DNA of 64,000 nucleotides from an uncultured Lentisphaerota bacterium (GCA_903921725.1 CAIXRA010000045.1:1-64000), one strand, 5' to 3'. Positions 19,050 through 28,198 are shown, counted from the stretch's first letter. Made by a program: numbers and translations. The notes: generated by a model from the sequence alone, not told the origin.

Positions 19050-21180
19050 AATCTGCCTGTTCACCTCCACCCGCGCCGACTGGGGGCTGCTCTCCGGCTT
19101 GGCCCGCACAATCGCCGCCGACCGGGAACTGATGCTGCAGCTGCTCATCAGCGGAACACACTTGGTTGCCGGGCATGGTGAAACGGTCAGGGAAATCTGC
19201 GCCGCCGGCTTCACTCCGGACGCGCGGGTGCCAATCCTTCCGGAAGACGGCCGGGACGATTCCACCGCACTATGCCGAACGATGGGCCGTGCCGTTGGAG
19301 GCTATGGCGAGGCGCTCACCCGGCTCGCCCCCGATGTGCTGGTACTGCTTGGCGACCGTTACGAAACGTTCTGTGCCGCCGCCGCCGCCCAAATCTGCCG
19401 CATCCCCGTCGCCCACATCCACGGGGGCGAAACGACCGAAGGCGCCGTCGACGAGGCATTCCGCCACTCCATCACCAAGATGAGCCACCTCCACTTCCCG
19501 TGCTGCGAGGACTACCGGCGGCGCATCATCCAGCTCGGCGAAAATCCCGCCACCGTCCACAACGTCGGCGCGCTCGGCGTCGAGAACATCCGCACGCTCA
19601 ATCTGCTTGACCGCCGGGAACTGGCCGCGTCCCTCGGCTTCAGTCTGGACAAACCGTTCTTTCTGGTCACCTTCCACCCCGTGACACTGGAGAATCAGTC
19701 TGGCGATACGCAGGCCCAAGAACTGTTTGAAGCACTGGAACCGTTTCCAGAGTTCAATCTCATCATCACCGGTGTCAATGCCGACCCCGGCGCCTCGGTC
19801 ATTCAGAAACGGATTGCGGAGTTCGCAGCTGCACGGCCGGACCGCGTGCATTGCGCCGCATCGCTCGGCCTCCTGCGTTACCTGTCCGCCATGCGCCTCT
19901 GCGCCGCCGTCATTGGCAACAGTTCCAGCGGCATCATTGAGGCGCCGGCGTTCCGAGTGCCGACCGTCAACATCGGCGACCGCCAGAAAGGACGCGTCCG
20001 CGCCGCCAGCGTCATCGACTGCGCCCCTGTTGCCTGCGACATCACCGCCGCCATCCACCGTGCCACATCCCCCGAGTTCAAGTCCGCGCTTGCGGCGATG
20101 ACACACCCGCTGGACGGTGCGGACACCGCTGCCCGGATTGCCGCCATCCTCAAAACCACGTCGCTGGATGGCATCCTCAAAAAAGCGTTCCATGACATTT
20201 CTTTCCCCGTGCCGCCGACCAGCGCCCCGGCCGCCGCCCGCCACTATTCCCACCGGTGCCTGGTCGTCGGCTACGGCTCCATCGGCCGCCGTCACGCGGA
20301 AGTGCTCGCCGGCATGGGTTGCCCCGTCGCCGTCGTCAGCACGCATGCGCGTCTGGACAAAATCCCCTGCTATGCCACCGTTCACGAAGCCGTCGCCGGC
20401 TTCCGTCCAGATTACGTCGTGGTCAGCAACCGCACGTCGGAACATGCCGCCACGCTCGCGGAACTGGCCGCGTGCGGGTTTGCCGGAACCTGCCTGGTGG
20501 AGAAACCGATCTTCGCCGCCGCCGCACAGACACCGCCCGCGCCCGTTTTCCGTACGGCGGTCGGCTACCCGCTCCGCTTCCACCCGCTGCTCTGCGAAGC
20601 CCGCAACATCCTGGCCGGCAAGACCCTGCTGTCCCTGCACGCCTATGTCGGCCAGTACCTGCCCACCTGGCGCCCCGGCACCGATTACCGCGCCTGCTAC
20701 TCCGCCGCCCGCAAACAGGGCGGCGGCGCGCTGCGCGATCTCAGCCACGAGCTGGATTACCTCCAGCACCTCGGCGGCCCGTGGAAACGCGTCTGCGCCA
20801 CCGGCGGCCACCGCAGCCAGCTTGAGATCGAGACGGATGACCAATTCATGCTGCTGGCGGAGCTGGCGGGCTGCCCGGACGTGGTCTGCCACCTGGACTA
20901 CCTCTCTCGTGTTCCGCGCCGCTTCTGCGCCGTCCAGTACGAGGGCGGCACGCTGTGGCTCGACTTCATCGAAAACCGCCTGGTCCACAACGACCAAGCC
21001 CGCATCCTGCCGCTTGAACGCAACGAGATGCTCGCCCGCATGCACGAGGCGGCCTTCGCCCCGGCAACCGCGCCCTCCCCGCTCTGTCCCTGGGACGAGG
21101 CGCTGGACACGCTCGGGCTCATCGAGGCCGTTGAACAGTCGGCACAACAAGGAAAATGGATATGTCATCCCAACCGGTGA
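19042..21180 (+). CDS. Fusion: LegG-type hydrolysing 2-epimerase + PtmF-like oxidoreductase
   Basis: A 712-residue protein combining two enzymes normally encoded apart. Residues 1 to about 390 are a GT-B-fold NDP-sugar 2-epimerase/hydrolase of the NeuC/LegG family (TSTRADWGLLSG, LLGDRYETF, HIHGGETTEGAVDEA, GNSSSGIIEAP). A short Pro/Ala linker follows, then from about residue 406 a Gfo/Idh/MocA-type NAD(P) domain (LVVGYGSIGRRHAEVL, VEKPI, GGGALRDLSHELDYL). The second half resembles PtmF, which acts with PtmA in the Campylobacter pathway. The ATG at 19042 is chosen because homology begins at once; an in-frame ATG at 19030 is an alternative, and further upstream in-frame sequence is a shadow of legI. 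It overlaps the next gene by 25 nt. No frameshift is needed to read through. Confidence 0.85.
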   Translation: MRKICLFTSTRADWGLLSGLARTIAADRELMLQLLISGTHLVAGHGETVREICAAGFTPDARVPILPEDGRDDSTALCRTMGRAVGGYGEALTRLAPDVLVLLGDRYETFCAAAAAQICRIPVAHIHGGETTEGAVDEAFRHSITKMSHLHFPCCEDYRRRIIQLGENPATVHNVGALGVENIRTLNLLDRRELAASLGFSLDKPFFLVTFHPVTLENQSGDTQAQELFEALEPFPEFNLIITGVNADPGASVIQKRIAEFAAARPDRVHCAASLGLLRYLSAMRLCAAVIGNSSSGIIEAPAFRVPTVNIGDRQKGRVRAASVIDCAPVACDITAAIHRATSPEFKSALAAMTHPLDGADTAARIAAILKTTSLDGILKKAFHDISFPVPPTSAPAAARHYSHRCLVVGYGSIGRRHAEVLAGMGCPVAVVSTHARLDKIPCYATVHEAVAGFRPDYVVVSNRTSEHAATLAELAACGFAGTCLVEKPIFAAAAQTPPAPVFRTAVGYPLRFHPLLCEARNILAGKTLLSLHAYVGQYLPTWRPGTDYRACYSAARKQGGGALRDLSHELDYLQHLGGPWKRVCATGGHRSQLEIETDDQFMLLAELAGCPDVVCHLDYLSRVPRRFCAVQYEGGTLWLDFIENRLVHNDQARILPLERNEMLARMHEAAFAPATAPSPLCPWDEALDTLGLIEAVEQSAQQGKWICHPNR

Positions 21181-22712
21181 TTCATGCCTGGATCTTCGCC
21201 CGCGGCGGCTCCAAAGGGTTGCCCGGCAAAAACATCAAGATGCTGGCAGGCAAGCCGCTGATCGCCTGGGCCATCGACTCCGCCCGGCAGTCCCGCCATG
21301 TCACGGAGGTCTTTGTCTCGACCGACTCCCCGGAAATTGCGGAGGCCGCACGCCGGCACGGCGCCATTGTCCCTTTCCTCCGTCCCGCGGAACTGGCCTC
21401 CGACCAGGCGCCCGAACGCCTCGCCTGGCGGCATGCCATCGAATGGGAAGCATCTCAGGCACTGTACCCAGCGATGGACATCCTCGTGTCCGTCCCGGCC
21501 ACCACCCCCTTCCGCACCGGCGCCGACATTGATGCCTGCATTGAATTGTTCCTGAAAGGGGAGGCCGAGACCGTCATCGGGGTAACCCCCTCCGACCGGC
21601 ACCCCGCCTTCAACATGGTCGCACTGGACGCTGACGGCTATGCCGCCCTCGCCATGCCGCGAACGGAAAAGATCCACCGCCGCCAGGACGCCGCCCCCGT
21701 CTATAACATCACTACCGCCGCCTACGTGACGGCGCCGGCGTTCGTCCTCAAGACCATGTCCTACATGGAAGGCCGGGTTCGCGCCTGCATCCTACCGCCG
21801 GCCTGTGCCATCGACATCGATACCGCAGCGGATTTCCGCATGGCCGAATGGATGGCGGCGGAAACTGGTTGCCAAGATTCCGCAGCCCAAATCGAAAATC
21901 GAAAATCGAAAATCGAAAATTCATCCATTTTCTCCCTCCGCGACCGCATCGCCGTCATTACCGGCGGGACCGGCCATCTCGGCCGCACCATGGCCGCCGC
22001 ACTGGCGGAAGCCGGCGCTGGCATCGCCGTCGTGGATCTGAACGCCGCCAAGTGCCAGGAGTTCGCCGACGAACTGGCCAAGACCTACGGCGTCCCCACC
22101 TTGGGCATCGGCGCGGACCTCGCCGATGAAACGGCCACGCGCGCCATCCCCGCCCAGGTCGTGGCCAAGCTCGGACGCTTGGACATCCTGGTGAACAACG
22201 CCGCCTACGTCGGCACTTCCGGCCTGACCGGCTGGGCCGTCCCGTTTGAGCAGCAATCGTCCGATACCTGGCGCAAGGCGCTGGAAGTGAACCTCACCGC
22301 CGTGTTCAATCTGACGCAAGCCTCGCGGGAGGCGCTGATGGCATCCGGCCATGGCAGCATCATCAACATCGCCAGCATCTACGGTATCGTCGGACCGGAT
22401 CTCGGACTTTATGAGGGAACCGCCATGGGAAACCCCGCCGCCTATGCCGCAAGCAAAGGCGGCCTGATCCAATTCACGCGCTGGTGCGCCACCGTGCTGG
22501 CGCCGCACGTCCGGGTTAACACGATCACACCTGGTGGTATCTTCCGGAACCAAAGCGAGACGTTCCTCAACCGCTATGTCGCCAAAGTCCCGCTGAGGCG
22601 GATGGGCGGAGAAAACGACTTCAAGGGCGCCGTTGTCTATCTCGCCGGCGATGCATCGGGCTATGTCACCGGCCACAATCTGGTCATCGATGGTGGCTTC
22701 TCCACTTGGTAA
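21156..22712 (+). CDS. Fusion: CMP-legionaminate synthetase (PtmB/LegF) + PtmA-like SDR
   Basis: A 518-residue two-enzyme protein. Residues 1 to about 235 are an acylneuraminate cytidylyltransferase (FARGGSKGLPGKNIKMLAGKPL, split here as FARGGSKGLPGKN and KMLAGKPL; later SVPATTPFRTGADI), which activates legionaminic acid as CMP-Leg. Residues from about 260 are a short-chain dehydrogenase (ITGGTGHLGRTMA, NNAAYVG, AYAASKGG with Y-x3-K), like PtmA. The linker QIENRKSKIENSS comes from a 9-bp repeat (AATCGAAAA-type, about 21890-21921), suggesting that a repeat-filled spacer became coding. The SDR half retains its catalytic residues. Starts at ATG 21156 or 21162, inside the previous gene. Confidence 0.88.
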   Translation: MDMSSQPVIHAWIFARGGSKGLPGKNIKMLAGKPLIAWAIDSARQSRHVTEVFVSTDSPEIAEAARRHGAIVPFLRPAELASDQAPERLAWRHAIEWEASQALYPAMDILVSVPATTPFRTGADIDACIELFLKGEAETVIGVTPSDRHPAFNMVALDADGYAALAMPRTEKIHRRQDAAPVYNITTAAYVTAPAFVLKTMSYMEGRVRACILPPACAIDIDTAADFRMAEWMAAETGCQDSAAQIENRKSKIENSSIFSLRDRIAVITGGTGHLGRTMAAALAEAGAGIAVVDLNAAKCQEFADELAKTYGVPTLGIGADLADETATRAIPAQVVAKLGRLDILVNNAAYVGTSGLTGWAVPFEQQSSDTWRKALEVNLTAVFNLTQASREALMASGHGSIINIASIYGIVGPDLGLYEGTAMGNPAAYAASKGGLIQFTRWCATVLAPHVRVNTITPGGIFRNQSETFLNRYVAKVPLRRMGGENDFKGAVVYLAGDASGYVTGHNLVIDGGFSTW

Positions 22713-22718
22713 TTCGAA

Positions 22719-23777
22719 ATGGATTATGTTACCGCCATGAAAACCCTTCAAATTTCAGACTACTGCGTGTCAGAAACCGGCACCATCCGGGATGCGCTGG
22801 CCGTCATTGACCGCTGCGGCATCGGCTTGGCAATTGTCTGCACCGCGCCGTTCCGGGTCACCGGCGTCATTTCCGACGGCGACATCCGCCGCGCATTGCT
22901 TGCCGGGAAAACGCTCGAAAGCCCCATCCTACCACATGTCGCCACTCGGTATATTCGGGTCGCACCCGGCGCAAAACGGGCGGAGGTGCTGGAGCTTATG
23001 CAGGCGCGGCGCCTGCAACAGATCCCCATCGTGGACGAAGCCGAGATCCTGCACGGCATCCATACGCTGCACGGCATGCTCGGCGGCGAAATCCGCGACA
23101 ACTGGGCCGTCATCATGGCAGGAGGAAAAGGTACGCGCCTCGGTGCCATCACCAGCAACATTCCCAAGCCCATGCTCCCGGTGGCCGGCCGCCCTATTTT
23201 GGAACGGCTGGTCCTGCATGTCATGAGCTTCGGCGTACGCCGCATCTTCCTCTCCGTCAACCACCTCGGCCACATCATCGAGGAGCATTTTGGTGATGGA
23301 GAAAAATTTGGATGCCAAATCGAATACATCCGGGAGACCCAGCCCATGGGTTCCGGCGGCGCGCTGAGCCTGTTACCCGAGGCACCGTCCGCCCCGGTAT
23401 TCGTCCTGAACGGCGACCTAGTCACCCAGGCCGACATGGGTGCCATGCTGGAATTTCACAACCAGGGCAACTACCATGCCACCATGGGCGTGCGCCCCTA
23501 CCAGCACGAAATCCCCTTCGGCTGCGTCCAGGCCGACCAGGGCCGGATGACATTACTGGAGGAAAAACCGGTCATCGAGCGACAGATCAACTCGGGCATC
23601 TATGTATTTTCCCCCGAAGCCCTCATCCACATCCCCCCAAACACGCCGTTCCCGATCACCGACCTGTTCGGAAACGCCTTGGCAAGCAAGGTCGCCTGCG
23701 GTGCCTACCTGATCCAGGATGATTGGATTGATGTCGGGCAACCGTCCCAACTCGCACAGGCGAGGGGCCTGCAGTAG
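22719..23777 (+). CDS. PtmE-like CBS-domain sugar-phosphate nucleotidyltransferase
   Basis: Nucleotidyltransferase (352 aa) preceded by a CBS-domain pair (about residues 7-125, with VTGVISDGDIRRALL and IPIVDEAEIL). The catalytic domain begins near residue 130 (IMAGGKGTRLGAIT, PKPMLPVAGRPIL) and continues with LNGDLVTQAD and DWIDVGQPSQL. Campylobacter PtmE, with the same layout, is a glucosamine-1-phosphate guanylyltransferase that makes the GDP-linked precursor of legionaminic acid. The start could instead be the ATG at 22737. It completes the set LegB, LegC, acetyltransferase, LegI, LegG-PtmF, PtmB-PtmA. Confidence 0.85.
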   Translation: MDYVTAMKTLQISDYCVSETGTIRDALAVIDRCGIGLAIVCTAPFRVTGVISDGDIRRALLAGKTLESPILPHVATRYIRVAPGAKRAEVLELMQARRLQQIPIVDEAEILHGIHTLHGMLGGEIRDNWAVIMAGGKGTRLGAITSNIPKPMLPVAGRPILERLVLHVMSFGVRRIFLSVNHLGHIIEEHFGDGEKFGCQIEYIRETQPMGSGGALSLLPEAPSAPVFVLNGDLVTQADMGAMLEFHNQGNYHATMGVRPYQHEIPFGCVQADQGRMTLLEEKPVIERQINSGIYVFSPEALIHIPPNTPFPITDLFGNALASKVACGAYLIQDDWIDVGQPSQLAQARGLQ

Positions 23778-23815
23778 CCGCACGGAAAAATCATACTATT
23801 TTGTCCGTAAAATCA

Positions 23816-24067
23816 CTACCGCATTTTACATCGCAGGAAACCACGCCCACCCGTGGAGGAATCCTGCAAAAAATACCCAGAGAAAACAACGGTGGGCGAC
23901 GGAATAAAATGCCAGCGCCCGCCCAGAACCATCGGTGCCCGGCCGCGCACCGTCTTCAACGCCTGCGGCATTGCAGCTTCCAAAAACTCAGGGCTTTTTG
24001 TCCCATCCCCATAGGCTCCATCGAAAGACACCAAATCGGTAGACGGGATGATGTTGTTCGCGGGCAT
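23816..24067 (-). CDS. Possible small antisense ORF (83 aa, unknown)
   Basis: The 363-nt gap between the ptmE-like gene and the flippase has no convincing + strand gene. This minus-strand ORF uses codons similar to real genes nearby (G/C at many third positions) and begins MPANNIIPSTDLVSFDGAYG. I recognise no domain. It may be a remnant of a gene or chance. Confidence 0.2.
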   Translation of the reverse strand: MPANNIIPSTDLVSFDGAYGDGTKSPEFLEAAMPQALKTVRGRAPMVLGGRWHFIPSPTVVFSGYFLQDSSTGGRGFLRCKMR

Positions 24068-24140
24068 AACGACTTTTGCAGGGGCGGCTAAACGAAACCC
24101 CCTTTATCAAACCAATCGCCCCTTCCCCATCCAAGGCAAT

Positions 24141-25415
24141 ATGCCCATCCGTATCCCAACCCTTCCCAAAAGCTTGGCATCGATCAGCCTCTTCACCGGC
24201 AATCGGATTGCGTGTTCTGCCTTCCACATGATTGGTGGCCTGCTGTTGGTCCGCCTTTTGGAGCCATCATCCCTTGGGTTGTTCAACACTGTCGCCTTGG
24301 CCAACGGCTATCTGGCTTGGCTGCAGTTGGGCATTTTCAATGGCCTCAATCGTGAATTGCCTTATTTTTTGGGAAAAGGTGACGAAGCAAAGGCCCATGC
24401 TTTGGCATCCACAGCCCAAGCCTGGGCACTTTTCCTCAGCGGCCTGTCGCTTGCAGCACTGTGTATTGTAGGAATTGTTTTTGCATGCATGGGAAAACCG
24501 TGGGTGGCGGCGGCGTGCATCGCCAATGCGTTTGCTGGCGCAAATGGATTCTACAATACATCCTACCTGAACGTCACCTTTCGTACGCGGCATGATTTCA
24601 TCAAGTTGTCTTTCATTGAAATCCTCTTCGCTGTCTGCTCACTCCTGCTGATTGGCCTCGTGTGGTGGAAGGGCTTCTACGGTCTTTGCTCCCGTGCCCT
24701 GCTGAGCGCAGTGATTGGAATCTTTTTGTTCCATTATTTCCGCCCCCTGCGCATTCCTGTCAAATGGGTGGCCTCTGAATGGAAACACCTGTTCAAAATC
24801 GGCATGCCGATCTACATGGTCGGGCAACTTTATGCATGGTGGAGTTCAGTCATGACGCCCTCTCTGATTGCGTGGATTGAGGGCACCAAGATGATGGGAC
24901 TTTTTGCCTTTGTCACGTTTGTCATCTCCGCCTCTTCCATCCTCAGCATGTCCGCCTCCCAAGTATATTATCCTAGGCTGGTGGAGGCTTATGCCAAGCA
25001 CGGGAAGCCTGAGATTCTGCTCTCCAGTCTGCGGCGGCCCATTCTGATGCTTGCCGCCCTTTACCTCGTGCTCGGCGCCGCCGGTTGGCTTGCCTTGCCG
25101 TTTGCCATCACCCTGCTGGCCCCGAACTATCGCGAGGCCGTATTCCCCGCCCAATTGTCCATGCTTCTCTGTCCGCTCTTGGCCCTCACCCCCATGTTCA
25201 ACATTTTCAACGTCATCAAGCGGCAGCACGCCTATCTGCGTTGTATCCTCTTCGGCATGTTGGTGAACGTGGTCGCGCTGTTGGTTGCGTTGCGCTTTTC
25301 AACCGGGAACCTTTCCGCCTACATTGTCGCCATTGTAGCGGGCCGTCTCGCATTTACCGCCGCCGCATTCTTTACCATTCGCCGCCTCATCGCCAACATC
25401 AAGGTTGCCACATAA
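24141..25415 (+). CDS. Polysaccharide flippase, Wzx/MATE-like
   Basis: Polytopic membrane protein (424 aa) of the polysaccharide transporter superfamily, predicted to flip the undecaprenyl-linked repeat unit across the inner membrane. About twelve hydrophobic segments can be traced, beginning with FHMIGGLLLVRLLEPSSLG and ending near IVAIVAGRLAFTAAAFF. The start at 24141 (AAGG four bases upstream) gives a normal Wzx N-terminus; the longer ORF from 24048 adds 31 unlikely residues. It sits after the nucleotide-sugar genes and before the transferases. Confidence 0.85.
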   Translation: MPIRIPTLPKSLASISLFTGNRIACSAFHMIGGLLLVRLLEPSSLGLFNTVALANGYLAWLQLGIFNGLNRELPYFLGKGDEAKAHALASTAQAWALFLSGLSLAALCIVGIVFACMGKPWVAAACIANAFAGANGFYNTSYLNVTFRTRHDFIKLSFIEILFAVCSLLLIGLVWWKGFYGLCSRALLSAVIGIFLFHYFRPLRIPVKWVASEWKHLFKIGMPIYMVGQLYAWWSSVMTPSLIAWIEGTKMMGLFAFVTFVISASSILSMSASQVYYPRLVEAYAKHGKPEILLSSLRRPILMLAALYLVLGAAGWLALPFAITLLAPNYREAVFPAQLSMLLCPLLALTPMFNIFNVIKRQHAYLRCILFGMLVNVVALLVALRFSTGNLSAYIVAIVAGRLAFTAAAFFTIRRLIANIKVAT

Positions 25416-25418
25416 CAG

Positions 25419-26849
25419 ATGGAATCCACCTTTCAACAACGCGTGCTTTTCATCCGGGACATCGAGTCCGAGTTGAACGCCATTCCTCATGACGGAATCC
25501 CTGTCGGCTCACTCCTGAGCGATACGCTTCTTCTCAAAGTCTTGCAAGCCCCCCAGCCGCCTTCATGCTGGGCCGTCATGAAAGACATCGTCCGTCTTTG
25601 CCGCTGGATGTTCCGCTCCCTGATGCCGCCGGCAGACACCGCCCCGCTCGCGGCCTTCCACGGTCGGGTCTGTTTCACCCTGCTGTCCGGTTCCAATAAA
25701 CTCAAAGATCTCATCCTTCCTATCGCCGACCAATTCCCGGGCATGCAACAAGTCATTGCCGGATGCTCCTCCCAAACAGACGAAACCCTCACCAGCCATC
25801 CTTATTTCCCAGCCCACCGCTACCTACACGGCGGAAGCCCGAAGACACTCCTGCACTTTCTCCGCATGTGGCCACGCTGGAGAAAAGCGATACGGCAGGT
25901 CTGTGACCGGCATGAATTTGGCTGCCGCCCCCTGCCGCATCTCCGTCTCGTCCTCTTTGCCCAGCTCCTGCACGTGGCACAGGCCAAACGCCTTATCCGC
26001 GCGCTTCAGCCGACATGCGTGGTCACCGAGTATGACCGCAACGGCACAGCGGCCTGCCTCGTCCTCGCCGCCCGCAAAGCGGGCATCCCTACCGTGACTT
26101 TGATTCATGGCATCGTCAATCCGGATTATGGTTACACTCCCCTGTTGGCCGACATTGCCCTGTGCTGGGGGGAACAGCACCGAGAAAAGCTCATGGAGGG
26201 TGGCACCCCGCCAGAGCGCTTGGCCATTGCCGGGAATCCGCGGCTGAAAGAAAAAACTCCACTCCGCAGGGAGACACCCCAAAAAACAGAGTGCGGGCAG
26301 GAAAAACCAACCATCCTTTTCGCCTCACAAGCGCTTGACGCCGAAAAGCGCCATGGGTTCATGGATGCGTTCTGCCAGGTGGCGGCCCGTTTGTACAATT
26401 CCGCGGATTTCCGTGTGCGCTTGCATCCGTCCGAAAAGACGGAATTCTATCAGGAGGAACAGCAGAAATATCCGTTTGTTAAGATTGAATCCAGTCATGG
26501 CTCCAGCGTGGAGGACAGCATTGCCGCCGCAGACTACGTCGTCACTTGGGGCTCCGGCTTTGGCTATGACGCCCTCGTGTACGGTACGCCCGTCATCCTG
26601 TTCAATCTGTTCAACGAAGAGAGCAAGCACGTGAATGACCTGATTCAAAAAGCAAAATGTCCGGTTGCCACCAGCCCCATGCAACTGGCCGAGCTCATAA
26701 CGGGGTTGCTTTCCACCCCTGAAACCCGCGGCATGTTCCATGAAAAAAGCGAGGAATTCTCCCGTTATTTCGTCTATGCGCGAGGAGAGTGGGCCGCCAA
26801 AAACAGCGCCGCCCAAATCCGCGCACAAATTGCAAAGCAACGCGCGTAA
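25419..26849 (+). CDS. GT-B-fold glycosyltransferase-like protein (surface carbohydrate)
   Basis: A 476-residue soluble protein I place only broadly. The C-terminal half has features of GT-B transferases of the capsule/CDP-glycerol transferase kind: VTLIHGIVNPDYGY, DIALCWGEQHREKL, PTILFASQALDAEKR, VRLHPSEKTEFY, then VTWGSGFGYDALVYGTPVIL, which would bind the sugar-nucleotide phosphate. The N-terminal 200 residues are not recognised. It starts 3 nt after the flippase stop. Its position behind the legionaminate genes makes it a candidate for the legionaminic acid transferase, an inference from location only. Confidence 0.6.
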   Translation: MESTFQQRVLFIRDIESELNAIPHDGIPVGSLLSDTLLLKVLQAPQPPSCWAVMKDIVRLCRWMFRSLMPPADTAPLAAFHGRVCFTLLSGSNKLKDLILPIADQFPGMQQVIAGCSSQTDETLTSHPYFPAHRYLHGGSPKTLLHFLRMWPRWRKAIRQVCDRHEFGCRPLPHLRLVLFAQLLHVAQAKRLIRALQPTCVVTEYDRNGTAACLVLAARKAGIPTVTLIHGIVNPDYGYTPLLADIALCWGEQHREKLMEGGTPPERLAIAGNPRLKEKTPLRRETPQKTECGQEKPTILFASQALDAEKRHGFMDAFCQVAARLYNSADFRVRLHPSEKTEFYQEEQQKYPFVKIESSHGSSVEDSIAAADYVVTWGSGFGYDALVYGTPVILFNLFNEESKHVNDLIQKAKCPVATSPMQLAELITGLLSTPETRGMFHEKSEEFSRYFVYARGEWAAKNSAAQIRAQIAKQRA

Positions 26850-26903
26850 GCGCCGTCTTCCTCTACCGGCTGCCAGGCACTCCGCCTGTGGCAATGGTTC
26901 GAA

Positions 26904-27539
26904 ATGCCATCAACGGCCTGGATATTTATGAAACTATTTTTCAAACAAAAGTGTGCGGCTCTCTGGACGTTTTTGGAGGACAACCGAAAGGCCCTCCAAG
27001 CCGACGCTTGGAAGCGGAACGGGACGCTGGAAATTGGAAAACACACATACGGCCAACCGCGGATCATGCAGTACCGTGGAAGCGAGCGCAAAGTGCGCAT
27101 CGGCAGTTATTGCTCCATTGCGCCAGATGTCACCATCATCTCAGGCGGCATTCATCCTGTGAGCTGGGTATCCACTTTCCCCTTCCGGATAAAGTGGAAG
27201 CTCCCTGGCGCCTATACGGATGGAATGCCATGCTCCAGCGGTGATGTCAACATTGGATCCGATGTTTGGATCGGAACCCATGTGATCATCCTGTCGGGAG
27301 TCACCATCGGCCACGGCGCCGTCATTGCTACGGGCGCCGTGGTGACAAAAGACGTGCCGCCATACACGCTGGCAGGAGGGGTCCCTGCCAAAATCATCCG
27401 CAAGCGGTTTACAGAAGACCAGATCACATCCCTGCTCTGCATCCGCTGGTGGGAATGGGATGAGGAGAAGATCAAAACCGCAGCCCCCCTCCTCTCCAGT
27501 GACAATATGGATGAATTCATACGCCTATATTCGAAATAG
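26904..27539 (+). CDS. CatB-like left-handed beta-helix acyltransferase
   Basis: Predicted O- or N-acetyltransferase (211 aa) of the xenobiotic/CatB hexapeptide family, probably decorating a sugar of the polymer. Hexapeptide repeats run from about residue 68 ([15 protein letters not shown]) to 165, with [16 protein letters not shown] containing the likely catalytic histidine, then [21 protein letters not shown] and the terminal [10 protein letters not shown]. The start may be ATG 26928 (MKLFFKQK). Confidence 0.8.
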   Translation: MPSTAWIFMKLFFKQKCAALWTFLEDNRKALQADAWKRNGTLEIGKHTYGQPRIMQYRGSERKVRIGSYCSIAPDVTIISGGIHPVSWVSTFPFRIKWKLPGAYTDGMPCSSGDVNIGSDVWIGTHVIILSGVTIGHGAVIATGAVVTKDVPPYTLAGGVPAKIIRKRFTEDQITSLLCIRWWEWDEEKIKTAAPLLSSDNMDEFIRLYSK

Positions 27540-27628
27540 AACTGCCGCCCCTCCCGGCTGATACGGCCGGGCAACGGCGAGGCCTGTCATTCACACGCGC
27601 TCCCGCTTGACATCATCAAAGGCGAACC

Positions 27629-28198
27629 ATGATCACCCGCATCGACACCAGACTGCCCGGCGTCTTCCTTCTTGAACCTCGCCTTTTCGGTGACAGGCGC
27701 GGTTTTTTCATGGAGACTTATAATCGGCGGGACTTTGAGGGCATCGGCATTCATTATGACTTCGTGCAGGACAACCATTCCCTATCGCGTCAGCACGTCC
27801 TGCGCGGTCTGCATTACCAATTGGGACGCCCTCAGGCCAAGCTCGTACGCGTCATCCGCGGCGAAGTGTTCGACGTCGCCGTGGATGTCCGTCAGGGTAG
27901 CCCGACCTTCGGCCAATGGGTCGGCGAACGCCTCACCGCCGAGAACAAACGTTCCCTGTTTGTCCCCGAGGGGTTCGCACACGGTTTCTATGTAATGAGC
28001 CACGAAGCCGAATTTCAATACAAGTGTTCCGATTTCTATGCGCCGGAAGAGGAACGCGGCATCTGCTGGAATGACCCGCAGATAGGCATAGCTTGGCCGG
28101 TGCCGCCAGATGTCGCTCCGTTGCTTTCTGAAAAAGACCTTGCGTATGGCACATTGGCCACCCGCCCGTCCGCCGACTTGCCGGTATTCAAAAAATAG
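27629..28198 (+). CDS. rfbC: dTDP-4-dehydrorhamnose 3,5-epimerase
   Basis: RmlC epimerises dTDP-4-keto-6-deoxyglucose at C3 and C5 (189 aa, normal length). The cupin signature is clear: RRGFFMETYNRRDF, VQDNHSLSRQHVLRGLHYQ with the catalytic histidine, QAKLVRVIRGEVFDVAVDVR, VPEGFAHGFYV, EAEFQYKCSDFYAPEEERGI and WNDPQIGIAWP. It lies about 17 kb from rmlB and rmlA. The final reductase RmlD is not visible, so dTDP-rhamnose synthesis would need a gene elsewhere. Confidence 0.95.
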   Translation: MITRIDTRLPGVFLLEPRLFGDRRGFFMETYNRRDFEGIGIHYDFVQDNHSLSRQHVLRGLHYQLGRPQAKLVRVIRGEVFDVAVDVRQGSPTFGQWVGERLTAENKRSLFVPEGFAHGFYVMSHEAEFQYKCSDFYAPEEERGICWNDPQIGIAWPVPPDVAPLLSEKDLAYGTLATRPSADLPVFKK

